Part shown: in pieces, positions 22,776-33,776 of the stretch
Layout: each line of letters starts with the position of its first letter
Position numbering within the stretch: position 1 is the first letter of the stretch
NCBI RefSeq assembly: GCF_000003815.2
Contig: NC_049988.1
Span: forward strand, 18,985,598-19,049,597
Origin: Branchiostoma floridae
Lineage: Eukaryota > Chordata > Leptocardii > Amphioxiformes > Branchiostomatidae
Length of the DNA: 64,000 bases
Direction: 5' to 3'
Notes under the pieces: model-generated
Databases searched by the model: none
Seen by the model: only the letters and a program-made list of their open reading frames with translations
What the model was told of the DNA's origin: nothing
Made by a program: the position numbers and the translations under genes

Positions 22776-23109
22776 AATGCCGGCACGTCAAAACATGTCT
22801 CATTGGATTATGTGCAGTTGCTACACACGCACAATGGGGTCAAAGTTAATGTTTGTTTTTGGTGCACCTGGTTGGATGATATTAAAAGTTCATACACTAA
22901 TACAGTGGGGAATCCCCTGACCATGGGTAAAGTCCACAGAATAAAATACACATACCCAGTTTATATTGAACGTTTCTCGGTATGGTTGCAATCAACGTAC
23001 ACTAGTCTAGGAGGTTTGGTAACCTAAATGTGTGGAGGTGAATATCTTCATTTTGTTCCCATATCGTAAGCTAAGTCTTCCCTTAGTTTTGGTTTCCTTC
23101 GGGATCAAA

Positions 23110-26100
23110 ATGGGAGGTGAAGGGAGCAAGTGTCAGAAGGAAACGGTGACAGAATTCTTTCCGGAGTTGGAAGGCTGGATACCATGTCCCGGGATAGGAA
23201 ATAGCAACTTCTTTCCGGGACAGACCATCCTGTGTAAGACCAACAGATGCTCTACATCGGGACAAATACTCTTGACAACGCAAGATCCTGTCGCAAGATT
23301 TAAAGGGGGACTCAAACAATGGCCAGACCTATACAGTAGACGGATGACAATGGCGGACAATAGCCCACAACAACTTGCTTTCACTTTCACAAAAGGTGAC
23401 GACATTAATATTTGGCTTTCAGCGTATGCCAATCTTCAGGTAGCCGCAGGTGAGAAGCTTTCTAAAGAGTACAAAATTCTCTTTGAACAAACTAGAACGC
23501 TCAGCGTCGACATCGAACGCTTTCGGGAAGTCTTTCTGAACCGCACAGTGAAACAGGGTGCGGATGGTATACAAGGAGAGGGCAGCTTTTTTGTGGTGAC
23601 TGACGTTTTTGCAGTCGGCAAGGTGAGATGTGAGAGCTCCCGTCGAATTGACAGGCATATTCAAGCCAGCGTTAGTGCCCAAAACGGCTCTGGAATGACT
23701 CTGGAAGCTAGTGGATCGTATAGTGCCGAAGCATCGCAGAGTTCCGAGGCTCAAATCGCGCTGTACATGAAATGCGCAGAGGTCAAATACGACGCACAAA
23801 CTTGGAAAATCACGGAGATCAAAAGCTCCGACGCTTCAACGTTTAGCGGCGATGGTTACACATTGATGGACGAAAGGTCACACTTCCCAAGACATCTGTG
23901 TGCAAACACTGGAGACGTCACCATAGGTGAGTTCATTTTAACGATGTTCTTCCGGGTTCAGTAGTTTAGACTATTGTTCTAGCGTCATCCGACAGTGTGA
24001 AAGTTGTTTTGATTTTTGAGCTCAAGAGTGAAAAATGCAGTTGAGTTAATCGTCTGTTTAGAAGGATAACAGGTTGTTCCGCAACAATGTCAGTTCGCAA
24101 CCGTCAGTTCGCAACAAGGCAAGTCTTTTCGCAACAAGGTACAAGGCGTAAGTCATAACATTTGAATGTTGTTTATCTTGATAGCGTTATAGTATTAGAA
24201 ATCATATTTCTAATATAATTATACTCCTTCCGCGTAAAAATCTTACCGGGTGCGAAAGACAAACCCGGCGGCAGAGGAACATGGGGCCGCATGAACCTGA
24301 CAGCCCGATGATTTTCATACGCCGGGCGGTACAGTTTCATACGCGGTGTGTATAGGTAGGAGTGTAATTATTCTAGGAATACGATTTGTAATACTTTTAG
24401 ACTATCGAGATTAATAACATTCAAATGTTGCTTAAAGACTTGTACATTGTTGCGAACTGACATTGTTGCGAAACAACCTGTAACCGTTAAAAGTACTCAA
24501 ATACTAGATCAAATTAACTATGCGTCATTATTAGCCTAAGGCTCCCAAGCGAAACTGTTTTGTGTTTTGGCTAATGCAACCCATGTGTGACTACGTGTCT
24601 GCATTGTTGGTAGGCCTACGTCACATTTCCAACCCAGGGCCCGTCCGGTTTGTTTGCGGAAACGAAAAAAAAGTTTATGCCGATAAATATGCACAAGACA
24701 TGCTATTGAATAAGTTTCGGTCCCTTTGGTGTTTTTGTGGTGACTCCTTCATTAACGGACACGGTTAGGAGTCATTTCTGTGACGTCACGACCGTGCATG
24801 TTGCGAAGTTTCTCAGAGCAAAGAGAGCGCAGAGATGACAGTTCATGTAAACGATATCTTATACATAGACATTTTCAGAAAGGATTATACGTTTATGTGA
24901 ATGATAGAGCATTTTTATTTTCACTGGCGTTTTGAATAGATGAGGAATGAAGTTTTACATTATGATTTATGTATAATGTGCTCCACTTTTCCCACGGTCA
25001 GCTTACAAGGTGTCGATCCACAGCGGCACAAAGACAAGTGCCGACGTCTTCCTACAACTTGTGGACCAAGATAACAACGGGTCAGACCATGTACGATTCG
25101 GCAACCCCTGGTGGAGCAGACGATTTACTGCTGATAGCATAGGCGCTAGGCCAAGGAATTCTTGTTGATTCGCCCGTACACTATCGTTCTGTGCCGAGTT
25201 GCCGGGTTGGAAAGTACTGGGGATTACCCGAAGGTCGGGGAAGTCGGCGAAGCCGACCAATCAGCGTTGGAGTTTTTGCACCCGAAGGTCGGCGAAGCCG
25301 ACCAATCGGCGTAGCCGATTGTGAGCGCGGCGAAGCCGCGCAGCGAGCGAAGCGAGCTAGGTGGGAAAGGCCTTTTCTACTATCGCCGTTTTCTGCAAAA
25401 TTATAATATGTAAGTCAAAATTTCGAAGTGATTTATGTTCGTCGAGTTATTTGGAGGCCATTCAACGTACAAAGTGCACATAATAGTTATTTGAAATTAA
25501 AATAAACGCCACTGAAATTTGGCCGATTTCCGGGACACTGCGTTACCAGCACAAATAACTCGTAAAAAAAACGCATCGGTAGTATATTTACCCAAACTCT
25601 GCCACTAACAACATGTAATCGTTATAACCATTGCTTCATTCTTGTAGAACGGTCCATACTCAAATAATCGCTATAATGGCGTCTGTTTCACGAAACCTGT
25701 ATTCCTAAGGAGGTTGGTCATATTCCTATCTCAGTTCTTACTTCCGGGTTGGCGACGTTACCGATCGCGATCACAAAAATCAGACGAAAAAATCAGACGA
25801 AAGCAGTGGGAAAAACACGGTCAAAACGTATCTGCAGTGCAGCGTAGCTTTTGTCAGCATGTTGAAACCCTCAAACATTTCAAACAGTCCCACGAAAGCC
25901 GACAAGGCGCCTAAACGGACCCGCCGTACGATCCCACACCACAACATATTAACACAGATCGAAAACACGGTAAGTGGTAACTCACATCAGGGAGATCGGT
26001 TTCTTACCCATCGAATATTTAAACTTAGGGGGAAGGCGGCGCAAAGGATGACGGGAGCATTTGACGAGGTACTTCCGGATAGGCGGTAAATGATCACAAA

Positions 26101-29100
26101 TGTTACCGCGGCAGACAGCGGTAGGGTTCCTGTTTACTCAACAAAAACTATTTCCTCTTTGTTGCAAGACAACAACAACAACAATTCCGAGGCCTATTGC
26201 CCATGCTGATAGGTGAGAATGGAAGTGAATTATACTATGGCACTGGTGCTAAAAGAGAAGTTCCTCTTTTCACGTCACACTTTCAATTAAATGTTAGACT
26301 ACCTTGCAGTCTTCGGGAAGGGGCTGTTTTTTTGGGGGGGGGGTGGGCGTTGGTCCGCGATTTTCAACGTTGGCTATGTTCTATTGTGCCGAGAAAGGGA
26401 GTTTGTTGAGGAAGAGAGTTTGCCGTGATAGCGAGTTTCTGCCCCTATCACGGCAAACTCCCTTTCTCAACCCCCCCCCCCCCCAAAAAAAAAAAACAGC
26501 CCCTTCCCGAAGACTGCAAGGGAGTCTAATTAAATGTATGGCATGTTGATTTGATTATATGGATAACATCCGGGCACGAATCAATTTTCGGCCGTTTCCA
26601 AAAAACGTTTTCAAAGATACTGTCAATCGTACAAATCTACTGCTGTAAAATGAACAAATATGTGCCGTTTATTGCAAAAAGACATCGGAAAACAAGTACA
26701 CATGTCAAAGAACGCCAAAGTCAGTCAAAAACTAGAGTTCCTCGAACACATATCTTCGCCAAATAAACAATTTCTATGGAAGATAGTTCTTTTTGAATGA
26801 TTAATGTGTATAAGTCCATATGTTATCTAGTCACATCATGTAGTGGTTGGTTGGATTATGAACATTGTGAGTAGATTAGTCTATTCTGTCGGTGTACATA
26901 ATGCAGCAAATGTTTTGGCGATGTGAATGAATGTCTTTGCATAATCAGAACAATTTGTACAGGTATGAGGTTACTGTTCTATTTTGTGTTGTCATAATTA
27001 CTTTCGGAGAGCTGGTTATGTTTTGGGTAGCGTTTGTATGTATGTATGTAACGTTATGTATGTATGTGTGTATGTAGAAACCAGCAAATTGAAGACCGGC
27101 TGAATGGATTGAAGTGATATTTGGTATGTGGGTAGGTCTTGGAAACCTGGAAACCACAGGAAGTCACGCCGATAATTGCATTCGTCACTCACCAAACCCC
27201 GGCCACTGTAACAGTTGTTCCTTCCAATTTCCGGAACTTTTTAACTCACCAAGGGTCATCTAAGGGCCATATGTAAGGATTGCTACGACCCCTGCTTGGT
27301 GAACGTTTGTTTCAATCTCATGAAAATAGAAAGTAAAGTTTTGCAGTCGCGAGTTAAGTCAGAGGTATTTTACAGAGTCCAAGGTTATGATTTCTGCGAC
27401 TGTCCGATGACAGCCGCCTGTCACCTTTGGCGATTTGTATTTCTCGCAATGATGTCAGTTCTTTCTAGCCGACCTTTCCCTTACAACATGACATCTCTGT
27501 TAAGAGTTGAGGAATGCGTGGATAATTGACGGTGACCCTTTTGACCTAAGTGCTGTTCTTCAACATGTTGGGTTTGTCTTGTCCCAGCACTTGGTCACTT
27601 GTTGTTTTAACCTAGTTCACAGATGTAAGTACTATGTGTTACAAGCCGTCATTGTTCAATTCTGTTATATTACTGACTTTACATAGTACTTATTCGTTTG
27701 TTTAGACCCATGTAGTGTTACTGGCACATGGAACACCAAGTTTCCTTGCAGTCCATCATAAGAAAATACACCTGAAGTGTCTCGTAGATATTAGCTCTAC
27801 ATCTTTATATCAAGTGATATTCGTCAAGTTCCCTCTACTACATTTTTACCGTTCCCATGATATAGTGTTGCTTTTATTGTTGATCTGTATATAGATATAA
27901 GCAACACTTGTATATAGATATGTTATATTTCAACTGCTATGAATCCTTTGCTGTGTGCCGTCGTATTGACATCAATTCAGCAAGCTATTTAATTGCTTAA
28001 TTTTATAGATACGTGTTGGACACGGTCAGGCTTTGTATTTTGCTAACATGAACCATGACCATTTATAGGCATTTTTCAGCCAGTAGTCTCTACCAGACTC
28101 CATCCTGGCGGAATAGTACACGGATGACCTAGTAACATCCCTGGTCAATCAGAATTTCATGCTTCCAAGACAACGTCTGTTTATCAGCGAGCCCCTGCTT
28201 CCACTGGCTCCTTTGACCTACTTTCTCTCTATTTTTAGACATCTATGGGTCGATTCAAGTCCTTTCAGGTGACTCCGTCACAAGTAATTTTCAACCGTTA
28301 TAGAAGTTTCCCTAAGTAATTATATTAAATACAGAGTGATTTATATAATTTGCATCTCATTATGTTGATAATCATCCAAAGTACCTACCTACCTAAAACA
28401 AAAAATATCCATCAATCCCCTCAGGAGTTATCCATCTAAAAAGTTACGAAATATAACACCCACTGCAATTCCAAACAAGCTGCTAGGGGGCCCAAAATTA
28501 GACCATTGACTCCTAGTACCAACAGCTATCCACCAGTAAAAAATCACGAACCTGGCACTTCTGGAAAATTTAGGCGCAAACTTTGATGCTCACTTGCAGT
28601 ACCAAAACAATTTGCCAGGAGGCCCATTATCGAACTTGACCTTCCTTTCTGTGTCCCCTACCTATCAACCAAATATCATTAACATCCATCAAGAACATCT
28701 CGAGTTATCTTGCTTACAGACAAACGCACTTACATACAAAGCCAGCTACAGCACCATAGGTAAAAGGTAGCTAAACCATTCTCGCACATGGCAATCCTTT
28801 CCACAGCCGCTACAGACCTGCCAAATATCATGGAAATCGCCCAGCTACATTTTGACTTATGCCTCCCGAAAAAACACCCAAAAAAATACCAAGCTCGCTA
28901 ATGTACCATAGGAAAACGCCAGGTAACCCATTTTCGAACTAGGCATGCCTTTAAACAACCGCTACACACCTGCAAAAAATAAAAAAGTTCCATCCACAAT
29001 TTCTCGAGTTATATCCTGTTGACCTACATACAGACCCAAGTCGACAAAAACATAAGCTTCTTGGCGAAGCTAATAAAAAAGAAGATGCGAAAGAACAAGA

Positions 29101-31420
29101 ATGAATACTCTATCATTTTGTATGCCGTGCCCTGTGTGTTTAGCCATTTGTTCAACCTTCCTACATAGATTCCATACTAATTCAACTTAAAAAATTTTTT
29201 TTTCTCAAAATTAGTTTTTGGGGTTCCCAGATAAAGTCATCCATGTAATCAAATCAACATGGCCTATATAACGTTTAAGAAACCATTTCCTTATGACCAA
29301 TGATATTATTGTCTTTATAATGATCGCAGTGTATACAGTGACGTCATCAGGGTACACTACCGAAATACGGGCGGTCCCAACAACAACGGCCAATCAGCAG
29401 GCGATGTGGTGTCAAAGGTCAAGGTGTGGCACGACAATTCCGGGTTATCACCTGGGTGGTTTCTGAACAAGGTAATAGGATCGAGCAGAATTGAAAGAGG
29501 CCTCTATAGGGGGTTCGAGAACGCTTTATGCTAGATTCGGAAGAATCACAGTTTACCAATGACATTGATAACTATGAGAAAATACAATGAAAGGTCTAGA
29601 CTGAAACTAGTCCGCCATGATTAAAGATGCCAAGGATAGTCATCTAAAACTACATCCTACTGCTTTGGTGAAACGAACTTATCTCCAGTAGGCATCTGAA
29701 TTGGCAAAGTCATGGTTGTGATGTTATTACCCTGTAATAATGGAAATCTCCTTCTGCCTGTTACATCTAGGTGGTTCTGCAGAACCTGAAAACGGGCCTC
29801 CTACAGGAGTTCCCGGTCTACCGTTGGCTGTCGAGGAGGAGGGATGACTACAGGATAGCCAGGGAAGTGGCGATGATGGGGTCCGGGGACGGACAAGGTA
29901 CTGGCACAACCTCCTACGTTTTTAAAGATATTTTAACCTTTTATGGACTTTGCACGAAACTTAACTTAGATGATGTAAATAACGAACAGTCTTTCAAAAA
30001 TGTTATGTACCTGTGCGGTACCACGATGTTTGCTGAATGGGTAATCATTTTGCCAGACCATCGGTATCGATGCAGTATTTGATGAACAGGTGGATAACAT
30101 TGCATTGTTGAAGTCACATCACTTGGATTATATAACTGCGCGAAATACGCTGGCAAATGGGGTGCGCAGTTAATAAGCGGCTTCTACTGTGTTACACTGT
30201 TTAAACGAGTCGCCTCCTGCAGTGATAATGTAAATGTTGCAAAAATCACAAGTAAAACATTGCAAGTGAGCTGCATTCTCGGATCTGTTTGAACATTGGG
30301 AGGTTCAAGAACTACGGACCTCTGTCATTTTGTTAACTTTCTTCCAGTGAGGATCTACAAGGTTCGCGTGACCACAGCTGACAAGTGGGGGGCCGCGACT
30401 ACAAGTCCAGTCATCGTCTGTCTTCACGGGAGTCAGAGGCAGTCAGGGAGGGTCCAGGTCATGGGAGAACTGGACAGAGGAAGGTAGGACGTTCCCTTGT
30501 GCAAGGAAGTTACTTTTAGAATTCTTTAACGTTATGAAATATTCTTGATGAGTGTATAGCATCAGAGCGTCGAATGACAGAGTGTTTGTATACGAAATCC
30601 AGAGGTCCTTGGGAAAGGCACTTATCATCATTTCACAAAATTTTCCTTACTCCAACAGGCCTAGGCATGGGCACCTGGCTTTGGTTGGGGAGGTAAAAGG
30701 CAGTGGAAGGAGAGGAATGGTCCCCACCTACCTTCCAATCCCGTAGCCTAGATGCAGTGGACACTACTCCACTGCCACTATGCACCCCCCCCCCAAAATG
30801 ACTACCTTTATTTTTTTTAGAAGAGGAGAGATCTCCTCATTTCTCTACTCTTCTATACGATGGTGGATGTCCTCAGTTACATGCAGTTTTAAGCTGACAG
30901 CGCCATGTATTTTTTTCATCAGGGAGACCGAATTCACTATCGCAGCTCCTCACGTCGGAGACTTGCAAAGCGTGGAACTGAATCTTGATGGCAATGGCCA
31001 CTGGGCACTTGAGAAGGTAAGTGACAAACTAAACCATATTCTAAACATCACTTAGAGATGAGAAGATTTAGCCTAACCTACGTATTGGAGTGGTTTCAGA
31101 ACCAATGCTTTAGATTAGTATTCGCAGTCCTGCCCCTTGATGTATTTTGTTACGACTTTTTAATTAAAATATATTTGTATTTTTCCCGAAAGGGAATGAA
31201 TGTTCCAGGTCATTGGATCTAAAATGTCAAGGTTATCAAAGATGTCACAGGACACGATGCCAGTATTTTTCATGTTTTCTCGTCACAGATCGAAGTACAC
31301 ATGCCGGGATCTCCGCAAGTTGCCACTGCGCGTTGCGACAGGTGGATTTCTGCAAACGCACTGATGTTTAACTTCACTGGTGCCGTGTTGACACGACCAA
31401 TGCTAGCTTCTTCTAATTGA
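23110..31420 (+). CDS. Protein with an unrecognised N-terminal domain and two PLAT domains
   Basis: Coding exons: 23110-23926; 25002 to about 25140 (3' edge unresolved); 29330 or 29339 to 29471; 29771-29897; 30348-30483; 30923-31016; 31289-31420. Phases agree at every junction except the exon 2/3 one. Residues 1-272 (exon 1) match no family I know. They include FFVVTDVFAVGKV and a Ser/Thr/Ala-rich alternating stretch. PLAT domain 1 (exons 2-4) shows YKVSIHSGTKTSADVFLQLV and KVKVWHDNSGLSPGWFLNKV, the signature of the lipoxygenase/polycystin PLAT beta-sandwich. PLAT domain 2 (exons 5-7) shows YKVRVTTADKWGAATTSPVI but has lost the WHDNSG motif. PLAT domains usually mediate lipid or protein contacts. 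No signal peptide or membrane helix is seen. The Met at 23110 starts MGGEGSKC, a possible N-myristoylation site. The open frame extends upstream only with non-ATG codons. Likely cytoplasmic and membrane-associated (inference). Confidence 0.75.
24067..24484. mobile_element. MITE in intron 1 of the PLAT gene
   Basis: The left end ACAGGTTGTTCCGCAACAATG continues to GTCAGTTCGCAAC (24070-24101). It is matched in inverted orientation at 24449-24482 with one mismatch. An inner pair (CATTTGAATGTTG and its inverse) strengthens this. GTTGCGAACTGAC-type units are repeated within the left end. No coding capacity. Confidence 0.85.
25232..25362. repeat. Cluster of GCGAAGC mini-hairpins
   Basis: Successive short palindromes: GTCGGCGAAGCCGAC twice, ATCGGCGTAGCCGAT, GCGGCGAAGCCGC, then GCGAGCGAAGCGAGC. 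The loop core GCGAAGC is known for forming an unusually stable DNA mini-hairpin. It lies about 100 bases after exon 2 of the PLAT gene. It may be the end of an unknown mobile element. No protein is indicated. Confidence 0.7.
26250..26620. mobile_element. 234-bp foldback element (26295-26528) nested in a dispersed repeat
   Basis: Ends TAGACTACCTTGCAGTCTTC and its inverse form long inverted repeats that include a run of G against a run of C. The inner part holds a second inverted pair around TGATAGCG. The nonamer ATTAAATGT flanks it on both sides (26286-26294 and 26529-26537), a 9-bp target duplication as in Mutator-like elements. The host repeat is the one at 14560-14815, which has the empty site. 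Lies in intron 2 of the PLAT gene. Confidence 0.85.
27030..29090. repeat. Intron 2 of the PLAT gene: dispersed repeat fragments
   Basis: 27040-27200 and 28380-29070 (inverted) contain diverged members of the AACTCGAGAA/GGCTGGATGGATT family seen at 6340-6625 and 15640-15890. The piece at 28085 matches the element flanking the 22.6-kb gap. A GTATGTATGT run lies near 27035. No extra exon was recognised between 25160 and 29320. Confidence 0.45.
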
Positions 31421-32381
31421 AGTGGCCTACATGTATGATATTGTGGCTGCAGGTGTCCACCCAGGAATCCCTTGTGCCGTCAGGTTAAAGCTGTCTGTAT
31501 ATTATACACGTAAACTCGCGCCTGTATACAGTTAGAAGAACAATTCTGTGTACATGTAAAATGACTTCATGTCGGAATTATTCAGCTAGCGTAATGACAA
31601 GTTGAGAAGCAATTATCAACTTGTGCTTACACAAACTCTGCCAAGAATCTGTGCAATTCTCTCGGCCTTTTATTGTAATAGAAGCTTTGGTAACAATCTT
31701 AATGTAAATGTTCAAAATGTTGTACTTGCTGTAAATACACAGTGTAAATATATGAGTAAAGTATGTGTATCTGCGTAGAGGTAAGGGAATCTTAATATTA
31801 TTTTTTATTTATGTTATTTCTGTACAGGCAAACTCGACTTGGTGGTATGACCACTGATTCAAAAGAGGCCCTGGGTCACAAACAACACAAAGTATACGTA
31901 ACATACAAGTACATACTACAGTTACATACAAAAAAGTAATAGATATGACACAATAGTTGGTTGTACATGTATTCGTATGGAATGGAAATAGTGAATAATG
32001 TAAATGAATCATATTGAGAAGAAATTACTTTTGAAGTGGATGTTACAATGTTTGTGTCACTGTACTAATACAAACATGGTGTATATATATAGTGGAATCG
32101 ATAGAAATCTCTAGCGTGTGTATCACTCGATTTCTGCCGGGGCTTCTTACATGTACTAGAATAACGTGTACACAAATAGATATATGCGCATTTGTCAAAG
32201 GATTTACTGACCAGTTTAATTCATACACTTATTGTTAATTTGAAACTGTACTAGATTAAAACAAGACGAGAGTATTGCAAACAGATAGATCTAAACACTG
32301 AACCAGATGTAACCTTTCTACAAAGCTGCATCATCAGCAAAATAAGATATTTTCTCCTTTATCTGGTCGGGCAACATATTA
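31421..32381. other. Intergenic: convergent 3' ends of the PLAT and LRR genes
   Basis: Holds the presumed 3' UTRs of the PLAT gene (plus) and the LRR gene (minus). There is no canonical AATAAA immediately after the PLAT stop; AT-rich variants are present further on. A TATATATA run lies near 32083. No additional gene seen. Confidence 0.5.
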
Positions 32382-33776
32382 TTAACCATTCAGGATGGTT
32401 TCTTTAGTGTCCTCTTTGCCGTACATTCCGGGGATGGACACGTCACCAAGCACAAGACTGTTGTCGTACGCGCTGGAGGAACCTTCGCGGAGTTTCCCTT
32501 GGTCACCACCGACATTCACGTCAGAAGCGTCACACAAACTGCCGTCATCATCTCGGGGGTGTCCTTCTGCGTACGGTGTGATCTCATCGTCTTCGACATC
32601 ATACGTAATGGCGTACGGGGCAATCTGCTCGTCTTGGTGGCCGGAGGTTTTGTCTGCAGTAGCTGCATCCTCCGCGACGGCTAAATGTTCGCCATGCGAG
32701 ACAGTGTTTGCTTCTGAGTGGTGGTTGACGTCTTCACGACGTTTGTAACACACTTGGTATTTTATTTCAAGTCGAACAAGGCAAGCGATGAACGTAAAGT
32801 TGACCAAACTTCCAACCACGGCGGCGACGATGTAAGGAACGGACGGTGGTTGCCCCTCCCCTATCTTCTCGTCATTTGAGTCGGGATGAGAAGAATTTGT
32901 TTTTGCCGTTGCCGAGTTGTTGATCTTGTTTGAATTGTCCGTGCTTGACTCCCTCCATGATTGTGCCCGGTTGAGTGCGTACTGAGTGCTGTACATGTGC
33001 GGCTCGGTCATAGCTGCATTCGCTGCAACTGTAGTTGATACTGTTGCTATAGTAACAGTACCCGCGGTAGGCTTGCGTGATCCACAGTCCATCAAGGTCA
33101 GAGTCGGCTCGCTTAACAAAGAGAGTCTTTGCAGTCGACTGGGGCCATGGCAGAGAAAATAACGTTTCAGATTGGAAGTTAAAAAGCAGGCATTGCATGT
33201 CGAACAACAGGCCCCTTGATCTCTCTTCCCACAGCCTCGTAAACATGCCATCTTCACGGCCAGCCAGCACAGGTCGCAGTCACAGCGGAGCGGGTTGCCG
33301 TGGACTACTGCCTTGTATTCCCCCACTCGAGCTCGTGGCACCCCCAACTGGTGTTCTGAGAAGGATACAATCTTGTTGTAGGCTAGATTAACAAAAATCA
33401 ACTCCGGGAGATACTCAATGACAGTGTCCAGTTCCACGACCTGCAGCTGGTTACTTTGCAGTTCAAGAGTTCTCAGTTTTGGCACAGCGCGAAGAGACAG
33501 CCATGACAGAACCCGCATGGAGTTCCAGGTCAGGTCCAGTCTGAGCAGCACCGGCAGTGATGGCAGGTAGGACACGTTACTGATGTGGTTGTAAGCGACA
33601 CTGAGATGCTCGACGTTCTTCGGTATATCGCCGGGAAGCGCAGCGAGATTCAACCGATTACACCGCACAGAAGCCCAGGACACCGACCCATCAATCGTAC
33701 ACTCGGTTGGCAGACAAGTACATGTTGCCGACAAAGATGCGATAGAAACAAACAAAAGCAATGTAGGTGATGCCAT
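32382..33776 (-). CDS. Single-exon LRR transmembrane receptor with tyrosine motifs
   Basis: 464 residues without introns. A signal peptide covers about 1-19, followed by an LRRNT-type cysteine cap (Cys 19, 21, 26, 39). Four leucine-rich repeats lie at about 54-145 (LRLDLTWNSMRVL, LRTLELQSNQLQVV, LIFVNLAYNKIVS). A cysteine-rich LRRCT begins NPLRCDCDLCW (161-231). A Ser/Thr/Asn-rich stalk (235-310) leads to one membrane helix at about 313-335 and a cytoplasmic tail of about 125 residues. The tail repeats an acidic 'I(A/T)PYA' motif at Tyr388 and Tyr402 and has a YDNS motif at 437, all candidate phosphotyrosine sites. Family knowledge: amphioxus has a very large set of such LRR receptors, many thought to act in recognition or adhesion. 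The specific ligand and role are unknown. Lack of introns in the coding region fits expansion by retroposition or tandem duplication. Confidence 0.85.
   Translation of the reverse strand: MASPTLLLFVSIASLSATCTCLPTECTIDGSVSWASVRCNRLNLAALPGDIPKNVEHLSVAYNHISNVSYLPSLPVLLRLDLTWNSMRVLSWLSLRAVPKLRTLELQSNQLQVVELDTVIEYLPELIFVNLAYNKIVSFSEHQLGVPRARVGEYKAVVHGNPLRCDCDLCWLAVKMACLRGCGKRDQGACCSTCNACFLTSNLKRYFLCHGPSRLQRLSLLSEPTLTLMDCGSRKPTAGTVTIATVSTTVAANAAMTEPHMYSTQYALNRAQSWRESSTDNSNKINNSATAKTNSSHPDSNDEKIGEGQPPSVPYIVAAVVGSLVNFTFIACLVRLEIKYQVCYKRREDVNHHSEANTVSHGEHLAVAEDAATADKTSGHQDEQIAPYAITYDVEDDEITPYAEGHPRDDDGSLCDASDVNVGGDQGKLREGSSSAYDNSLVLGDVSIPGMYGKEDTKETILNG

Noticed and set aside
23032-23109. Upstream extension of the PLAT gene's first exon
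   Set aside because: The extension begins with GTG, not ATG, and reads as non-conserved sequence. The ATG at 23110 was preferred.
32395-33391. Plus-strand frames opposite the LRR gene
   Set aside because: Shadows of a single-exon gene with clear domains on the minus strand.
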